A stretch of DNA of 10,403 nucleotides. Source: Porticoccaceae bacterium (GTDB lineage Bacteria > Pseudomonadota > Gammaproteobacteria > Pseudomonadales > Porticoccaceae). The position numbers and the translations under genes were made by a program. The DNA lies in NCBI GenBank assembly GCA_023255165.1, contig JALRJD010000012.1, forward strand, positions 1 to 10,403, written 5' to 3'. The notes under the pieces are model-generated. The model was not told the DNA's origin, did no database searches, and was given only the letters and a program-made list of their open reading frames with translations. Shown here piece after piece: positions 6,225 through 10,403 of the stretch (position 1 is its first letter; every line of letters begins with the position of its first letter).

Positions 6225-7390
6225 TGGCCTTCTCTATCGCCGATCGTGAGCATATGTCGCGGGCGCTTGAGCTGGCTGCCAGAGGCCGCTTTACGACCAG
6301 CCCCAACCCAACGGTTGGCTGTGTTCTGGTTAAGGATGGCAAGGTTATCGGGGAAGGTTATACCCGTCCGGCCGGTGGCAATCATGCCGAGATTGAAGCG
6401 CTGGCCGGTGTCTCCGATACCTGCGGCGCGGCTCCTGAGACCTGCGGTGCGACTGCTTATGTCACGCTTGAACCCTGCAGCCATAGCGGCAAAACCGGCC
6501 CCTGTGTTGAGGCCTTGATCGCCGCTGGAATTGGTCGCGTTGTGATTGCCTGTGAAGACCCTAATCCAAAAGTGGCCGGTCAGGGTATTAAGTTTCTTGA
6601 GCAGGCGGGAATCGAAGTCGCCTGTGGACTGTTTGAAGAGCAGGCGCGGGAAATCAACAAAGGTTTTATTAAACGCCACGAGCAGGGCACGCCCTGGGTG
6701 CTGGTGAAGATGGCGGCCAGCCTCGATGGTCGCACCGCGATGGCCAGTGGTCAGAGCCAGTGGATTACCACGCCGGCCTCGCGCCAGGATGTGCAGCGAC
6801 TGCGTGCCGCCAGCTGTGCGATTATTACCGGAATTGGCACCCAGCTGATGGATGATCCCTCGCTGACGGTGCGCATAACCAAAGAACAACTTGGTGTTGA
6901 AGACGATCTGCGGCAGCCGCTGCGTGTGGTGGTCGACAGCAAGTTACAGATTAGCCCGCAAGCGCGTATGTTTGATCAGCCCGGTGAAACCCTGATCGCG
7001 ACTGTTGCAGCAAATGGGGACGAACATTCTGATGGCGCGCAGCAGCGGGAAAAGGTCGCGGCGCTGCAAGCTGCGGGTGCCGAGGTGCTGTTGCTGCCCG
7101 AGCGCCAGGGTCATGTGGATCTGCATGAATTATTGCTTGAGCTGGCGCGCCGTGAGTGCAACAACATTATGGTGGAAGCCGGTGCCGGGCTGGCTGGTGC
7201 CTTTGTCGCTGAAGGTCTGCTCGACGAGATGGTCTGTTACTTTGCGCCGAAGCTGTTTGGCAGTGATGCGCGACCAATGTTTGAATTGCCGATACAGACC
7301 ATCGACGCCCATTTGGCGCTGGCGGTGAAAGATATACGCCAGATTGGCGAGGATATTCGCATTACATTGCGGCCAGATAAAGACTATTAA
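6224..7390 (+). CDS. ribD: Bifunctional riboflavin deaminase/reductase RibD
   Basis: A 388-residue cytosolic enzyme that deaminates the pyrimidine produced by GTP cyclohydrolase II and then reduces its ribosyl chain with NADPH. The N-terminal cytidine-deaminase-like domain (about 1-145) has the zinc and proton-transfer residues His54 and Glu56 (NHAEIEAL), Cys85 and Cys94 (PCSHSGKTGPC), with SPNPTVGCVLV at 26-36. The reductase domain begins near KMAASLDGRTAMASGQSQWIT (about 164-184) and includes NNIMVEAGAGLAGAF, the family's cofactor-binding loop. It is about 20 residues longer than E. coli RibD (367), partly from a duplicated seven-residue element between the His and Cys zinc motifs. It overlaps nrdR by one base and is followed by an 82-base gap before ribE. 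Confidence 0.96.
   Translation: MAFSIADREHMSRALELAARGRFTTSPNPTVGCVLVKDGKVIGEGYTRPAGGNHAEIEALAGVSDTCGAAPETCGATAYVTLEPCSHSGKTGPCVEALIAAGIGRVVIACEDPNPKVAGQGIKFLEQAGIEVACGLFEEQAREINKGFIKRHEQGTPWVLVKMAASLDGRTAMASGQSQWITTPASRQDVQRLRAASCAIITGIGTQLMDDPSLTVRITKEQLGVEDDLRQPLRVVVDSKLQISPQARMFDQPGETLIATVAANGDEHSDGAQQREKVAALQAAGAEVLLLPERQGHVDLHELLLELARRECNNIMVEAGAGLAGAFVAEGLLDEMVCYFAPKLFGSDARPMFELPIQTIDAHLALAVKDIRQIGEDIRITLRPDKDY
6416..6457. repeat. Imperfect 21-base tandem duplication in ribD
   Basis: Two adjacent 21-base units (6416-6436 and 6437-6457) encode DTCGAAP and ETCGATA. They lie in the loop between the zinc-binding His54/Glu56 motif and the Cys85 motif. The units have diverged by several bases, so this is an older slippage event. 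It adds two cysteines (67 and 74) close to the metal site in sequence, which are not known ligands. Confidence 0.55.
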
Positions 7391-7472
7391 GTTAAGGTCC
7401 TGGGGCTTCGCCGGGGGTAGGCGGTCTTTGAAATATAAGCACCGATAAAATTGAACAAAACAGGTTATCAAT

Positions 7473-8087
7473 ATGTTTACAGGAATTATCAGCGCAATCG
7501 GTGAAATAGCCGATCTCGAGCAGCGCGGTGGCGATGTTCGGTTGAGCATCAGTGCCGGCAGTCTGGGTATGGGTGATGTGCAGCTCGGCGACAGCATCGC
7601 CTGCAATGGCGCCTGCCTGACCGCGGTGGAACTGCATGAGAGCGGTTTTGTCGCCGATGTGTCAGTCGAGACCCTTACTCTGACTACTATTAGCGGCTGG
7701 AAAACCGGCAGCCGTATCAATCTGGAAAAAGCCATGCAGGCCACAGATTGCTTTGGCGGTCATATTGTCTCTGGCCATGTGGACGGAATTGGCGAAGTGG
7801 TGTCGCTGCACGAAGATGCGCGCTCCTGGCGCTTTCGCATTCGCGCCCCGCGGGAGTTGGCCAAATACGTTGCCCACAAAGGCTCGATCACCGTTGATGG
7901 CACCAGCCTGACAGTCAATCATGTTGAGGGCGCGGAGTTTGAACTCAATATTGTGCCGCACACTATGACCCACACCATCATGGGTGATTATCGGGTCGGC
8001 ACAAAAGTAAACCTTGAGGTTGATCTGGTTGCCCGTTACCTTGAACGCCTGTTGCTCGGCGATAAAGCGGCGGATAGCCAACACTAG
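7473..8087 (+). CDS. ribE: Riboflavin synthase, alpha subunit
   Basis: A 204-residue enzyme that dismutates two 6,7-dimethyl-8-ribityllumazine molecules into riboflavin and the pyrimidine substrate of RibH. It has the expected two tandem lumazine-binding barrels. The first starts MFTGIISAIGEI and contains GDSIACNGACLTAVE (about 40-54); the second starts GGHIVSGHVDGIGEVV (about 94-109) and contains KGSITVDGTSLTV (134-146) and NIVPHTMTHTI. The MFTGII start, essential in the family, fixes the ATG at 7473; CAGG eight bases upstream is the likely ribosome binding site. Length is normal (about 200-215). I saw no FMN riboswitch in the 82-base gap before it. The name ribE follows the usual proteobacterial convention (ribC in some E. 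coli literature). Confidence 0.96.
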   Translation: MFTGIISAIGEIADLEQRGGDVRLSISAGSLGMGDVQLGDSIACNGACLTAVELHESGFVADVSVETLTLTTISGWKTGSRINLEKAMQATDCFGGHIVSGHVDGIGEVVSLHEDARSWRFRIRAPRELAKYVAHKGSITVDGTSLTVNHVEGAEFELNIVPHTMTHTIMGDYRVGTKVNLEVDLVARYLERLLLGDKAADSQH

Positions 8088-8120
8088 AGAAAATCACAGT
8101 CAGGATCGAAGAGAATAATA

Positions 8121-9239
8121 ATGGTACTCAATACAATAGAAGAGCTGATCGAAGATATTCGTCAGGGCAAGATGGTTATTTTGATGGACGACGAAGATCG
8201 CGAGAACGAAGGCGATCTGGTAATGGCGGCGCCGATGGTGCGCCCGCAGGACATCAATTTTATGGCCACCAATGCCCGCGGCTTGATCTGCCTGACTCTG
8301 CATGAAGATCGCTGCAAGCAGTTAAATCTGGCGATGATGGTGAATTCGAGCAGTAATAACTCCAGTCATGGCACGCCGTTTACCCTGTCGATTGAAGCCG
8401 CCGAAGGCGTAACAACCGGTATCTCCGCTGCCGACCGCGCTCGCACTGTGCAGGCAGCGGTTGCCAGCAGCGCCCGCCCGGAAGATATTGTGCAGCCAGG
8501 ACATATCTTTCCGCTTAGGGCGCAGCCTGGCGGTGTATTGAGTCGCGCAGGTCATACCGAGGCTGGCTGTGACCTGGCCAAGATGGCCGGTTTTGAACCG
8601 GCTGCGGTGATTGTTGAAATTATGAATGAAGACGGCACCATGGCGCGCCGCGATGATCTCGAGGTATTTGCCGAAAAGCACAATCTTAAAATTGGCACCA
8701 TCGCCGATTTGATTCATCACCGTCTGGTAACCGAGAAGACAACCCAGTGCATTAATGAGCGCGAAGTGAATACTAGCTTCGGCCGCTTCACCCTAAAAAC
8801 CTTCCTCGATAATGTGCGTGGTGAAAAACACTTCGCGCTGGTGATGGGTGATGTCAGTGGCGGTGAGCCACCGCTGGTGCGGGTGCATACCAACCGTTCG
8901 GCGCGTGATTTACTGGCCATCGAAGATGGCGGTGAATTCAAGAGCTGGTCTTTCCACAAGGCGCTGGAGCGGGTTGCCGCTGAAGGCCGTGGCGTCGTGG
9001 TGTTGCTCTACTATCCCGAATCCTCCGAGGATATTGATCACAGTATCGAGCAGATTCTCAATCCCGGGTCGGTGCGCGCCCAACGAGCCAATGAGGTTGT
9101 CTACCAACAGGTGGGCACAGGCTCGCAAATTCTTCGCGACCTCGGCATCCAGAAAATGCGTTTGATGAGTGCGCCGTTTAAATTTACCGGTATCTCCGGC
9201 TTTGATCTCGAAGTCGTTGAGCATGTCGACTGCGAATAA
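8121..9239 (+). CDS. ribBX: RibBX: DHBP synthase with degenerate GTP cyclohydrolase II-like domain
   Basis: A 372-residue two-domain protein. The N-terminal domain (about 1-203) is a complete 3,4-dihydroxy-2-butanone-4-phosphate synthase, converting ribulose 5-phosphate to the four-carbon unit for RibH: DDEDRENEGDLVMAA (23-37), TTGISAADRARTV (98-110) and GHTEAGCDLAKMAG (144-157). The C-terminal part (about 217-372) aligns with RibA, but the zinc segment after PLVRVH is NRSARD instead of the ECLTGD type, the following RCDCG cysteines are absent (AIEDGGEF), the RQEGRGIGL catalytic segment is replaced by LLYYPESSEDI, and LLTNNP by RLMSAPF. It therefore should not hydrolyse GTP. This matches the RibBX variant described from Proteobacteria such as Shewanella, whose C-terminal domain lacks cyclohydrolase activity. 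A purine-rich stretch near 8108-8114 serves as ribosome binding site. Automated pipelines would probably call it ribBA. Confidence 0.92.
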   Translation: MVLNTIEELIEDIRQGKMVILMDDEDRENEGDLVMAAPMVRPQDINFMATNARGLICLTLHEDRCKQLNLAMMVNSSSNNSSHGTPFTLSIEAAEGVTTGISAADRARTVQAAVASSARPEDIVQPGHIFPLRAQPGGVLSRAGHTEAGCDLAKMAGFEPAAVIVEIMNEDGTMARRDDLEVFAEKHNLKIGTIADLIHHRLVTEKTTQCINEREVNTSFGRFTLKTFLDNVRGEKHFALVMGDVSGGEPPLVRVHTNRSARDLLAIEDGGEFKSWSFHKALERVAAEGRGVVVLLYYPESSEDIDHSIEQILNPGSVRAQRANEVVYQQVGTGSQILRDLGIQKMRLMSAPFKFTGISGFDLEVVEHVDCE

Positions 9240-9254
9240 TCACAGGAACAGACC

Positions 9255-9737
9255 ATGAGCGAATACAGACCCGAAGAGGGCAACTTTAATGTCGGTCAGG
9301 TGCGCATCGCGGTAATCGCTGCGCGCTGGAATGCCGAGATCACCGATGGCCTGGTCGATGGTGCAGTGCGAGCGTTTGCCCGCCACGGTATCGAGGGCGC
9401 GGCGCTGGATGTATTTCGTGTGCCCGGCGCCTTTGAATTGCCGCTGGCCAGTCAGCGCGCTGCCCGCACCGGACGCTACGATGCAGTGGTTGCTCTTGGT
9501 TGTGTGATTCGCGGTGACACGCCTCACTTTGACTATGTCTGCTCCGAGACCACCAGAGGTATTGGTGAAGTGGCGCTGCGCGAAGATCTGCCGGTCGCCT
9601 TTGGTTTGCTGACCACCGATAACTTGCAGCAGTCTCTGGATCGCTCAGGCGACAACCACGAGAACAAAGGTGAAGAAGCGGCCCTGACCATTCTTGAGTT
9701 ATTAACTGTGTTCAAGCAAATTCAGGGCGCCGAATAG
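9255..9737 (+). CDS. ribH: 6,7-dimethyl-8-ribityllumazine synthase
   Basis: A 160-residue subunit that condenses DHBP from RibBX with the ribitylaminopyrimidine from the RibD branch to make the substrate of RibE. It assembles into pentamers or icosahedral shells in relatives. Active-site elements are intact: ARWNAEIT near 23-30, VPGAFELPL (about 56-64), GCVIRGDTPHFDYVC with the catalytic histidine, and FGLLTTDNLQQSLDRS with the late Arg that helps phosphate binding. The family's GNKG stretch reads ENKG here, a mild change. AGGAA (9244-9248), six bases before the ATG, is a good ribosome binding site and supports the start. The TAG stop abuts the nusB ATG with no gap. Confidence 0.96.
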   Translation: MSEYRPEEGNFNVGQVRIAVIAARWNAEITDGLVDGAVRAFARHGIEGAALDVFRVPGAFELPLASQRAARTGRYDAVVALGCVIRGDTPHFDYVCSETTRGIGEVALREDLPVAFGLLTTDNLQQSLDRSGDNHENKGEEAALTILELLTVFKQIQGAE

Positions 9738-10178
9738 ATGTCAAAACCGAAAATGCGTCAAAAAGCGCGCAGGCTGTTGGCCCAGGCGCTCTATTCCTGG
9801 GATGTTGGTGGCGGCAATCTGATTGATATCGAAGCGGAATTTCACACCGACAACAATATGAAAACGGTCGATACGGATCTTTTTCACGAGCTGCTGCACG
9901 GTGTGCCCAAAAATATCAGTGAAATTGATGCCGCCTATGAAGCCTACCTCGACCGCCAGCAGGAGCAGCTTGATCCGGTGTCGCGGGCAATTTTGCGGCT
10001 TTCCACCTACGAGCTGCTCTACCGAATTGATGTGCCCTACAAAGTGGTGATCAATGAAGGGGTCAATCTGGCGAAGACCTTTGGTCCCACCGATGCCTTT
10101 AAATACATTAATGGTATTCTCGATCGTGTGGCCATCGATAAACGCAGTATTGAAGTGGCGGCCAATAAGCGCGCATAA
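9738..10178 (+). CDS. nusB: Transcription antitermination factor NusB
   Basis: A 146-residue all-helical RNA-binding protein that, with NusE (ribosomal protein S10), binds boxA RNA and supports antitermination of rRNA operons. The family pattern is clear: an N-terminal RQKARRLLAQALYSWD helix, the RAILRLSTYELLYRIDVPYKVVINEGVNLAKTFG-like core (given here in outline; about residues 83-116), and the closing KYINGILDRVA. Length fits E. coli NusB (139). It starts directly after the ribH stop, so translation is probably coupled. Its stop is followed by 162 bases that carry the heptamer tract before thiL, where relatives usually have a short gap. Confidence 0.96.
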   Translation: MSKPKMRQKARRLLAQALYSWDVGGGNLIDIEAEFHTDNNMKTVDTDLFHELLHGVPKNISEIDAAYEAYLDRQQEQLDPVSRAILRLSTYELLYRIDVPYKVVINEGVNLAKTFGPTDAFKYINGILDRVAIDKRSIEVAANKRA

Positions 10179-10180
10179 CC

Positions 10181-10190
10181 GCAATATTGC
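10181..10190. other. 10-base palindrome after nusB
   Basis: GCAATATTGC is a perfect palindrome just after the nusB stop. It has no loop and no T tract and so is not a terminator. It may be chance. Confidence 0.3.
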
Positions 10191-10220
10191 CACTTCCGGG
10201 TAACAGGCGCGGAGGCCCAT

Positions 10221-10299
10221 AATCCGAAATCCGAAATCCGAAATCCGAAATCCGAAATCCGAAATCCGAAAGCCCGAAAGCCCGAAAGCCCGAAAGCCA
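10221..10299. repeat. Heptamer tandem repeat tract with an octamer variant
   Basis: Seven perfect copies of AATCCGA (10221-10269) run directly into three perfect copies of the related octamer AAGCCCGA (10270-10293), then a decayed partial copy (10294-10299). The octamer differs from the heptamer by an inserted base and a T-to-C or G-type change in the core. The tract fills the nusB-thiL gap and ends about 40 bases before the thiL start. The plus strand is A/C/G-rich with almost no T. Such short tandem repeats arise by slippage and can change copy number. On the minus strand the tract reads as a long, low-complexity frame rich in Phe, Gly, Arg, Ile, Ser and Asp, which is an artefact. Confidence 0.95.
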
Positions 10300-10328
10300 A
10301 AAGCAGAAGCCAGAGTAAAAAGGATAGA

Positions 10329-10334
10329 AGAGGA
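10329..10334 (+). promoter_or_regulatory. Ribosome binding site that sets the thiL start
   Basis: AGAGGA lies six bases before the CTG at 10341, ideal spacing. In the thiL frame there is no ATG, GTG or TTG between the nusB stop (10176) and the conserved GEFELI motif, so this site is the main support for CTG as start codon. Confidence 0.6.
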
Positions 10335-10340
10335 CTCAAC

Positions 10341-10403
10341 CTGTCTGAGCACAGCCATCAACCAGGCGAGTTTGAACTGATCGCCACCTACTTCGCCGGT
10401 CTT
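10341..10403 (+). CDS. thiL: Thiamine-monophosphate kinase ThiL (partial, 5' end only)
   Basis: The last 63 bases encode LSEHSHQPGEFELIATYFAGL, with the first residue probably read as Met. The GEFELI..YF motif is the typical start of ThiL, the kinase that makes thiamine diphosphate from thiamine monophosphate, and thiL is the standard neighbour after nusB in gammaproteobacteria. Only 21 codons are inside the window. Most ThiL proteins start one or two residues before GEFELI; here about eight residues precede it. The start is the unusual codon CTG at 10341, preceded by AGAGGA. The frame is open back to the nusB stop but has no other standard start codon. A sequencing error (ATG to CTG) is possible. 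Confidence 0.8.
   Translation, partial: MSEHSHQPGEFELIATYFAGL

Noticed and set aside
7391..7472. Possible FMN riboswitch in the ribD-ribE gap, which has G-rich and GGCGGT-like pieces
   Set aside because: The gap is only 82 bases, lacks the ordered conserved blocks of the RFN element, and lies inside the operon. No such element is seen before nrdR, ribD or ribBX either.
10221..10299. CRISPR-like array or coding repeat on the minus strand (Phe-Gly-Arg-Ile-Ser-Asp periodic frame)
   Set aside because: Units are 7-8 bases with no spacers. The minus-strand frames run through nusB in antisense and owe their openness to the tandem repeat.

Overview
The window carries housekeeping genes in the style of a gammaproteobacterium, probably a free-living aquatic one. 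This rests on gene content and order: glyA, a Nudix gene, nrdR, then ribD-ribE-ribBX-ribH-nusB and the start of thiL, plus a separate yceJ/yceI-type operon. No organism-level marker such as rRNA is present, so the taxonomy is an inference.

Layout. Positions 1-1956 on the minus strand hold a three-gene operon read from 1956 downward: a cytochrome b561 (yceJ-like), a secreted YceI protein, and a second YceI protein with a lipoprotein signal that runs off the left edge. Positions 1957-2106 are a divergent promoter region with a perfect 9-3-9 inverted repeat (2005-2025), a candidate operator. From 2107 all genes are on the plus strand: rlmD (23S rRNA m5U methyltransferase), glyA (serine hydroxymethyltransferase) closed by a clear intrinsic terminator (4863-4898), and a Nudix hydrolase starting with TTG. 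A candidate promoter at the end of the Nudix gene (5680-5706) precedes the tight cluster nrdR-ribD-ribE-ribBX-ribH-nusB-(thiL).

How the genes work together. RibD, the DHBP synthase domain of RibBX, RibH and RibE supply all riboflavin steps except GTP cyclohydrolase II and the phosphatase step. The C-terminal half of RibBX has lost the zinc-binding and catalytic motifs of GTP cyclohydrolase II, so a real ribA should lie elsewhere. NrdR (repressor of ribonucleotide reductase genes), NusB (antitermination and rRNA transcription) and ThiL (thiamine phosphate kinase) are the usual companions of this cluster. The b561/YceI operon suggests a membrane redox protein paired with periplasmic isoprenoid- or amphiphile-binding lipocalin-like proteins.

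The least ordinary part is the right end. Between nusB and thiL lie seven perfect copies of a 7-base unit followed by three copies of an 8-base variant, and thiL appears to start with CTG behind a good ribosome binding site. I saw no mobile element, CRISPR array, tRNA, rRNA or defence system, and no clearly undescribed system. The main leads are the heptamer tract, the CTG start, the inverted repeat, the paralogous YceI pair and the RibBX variant.
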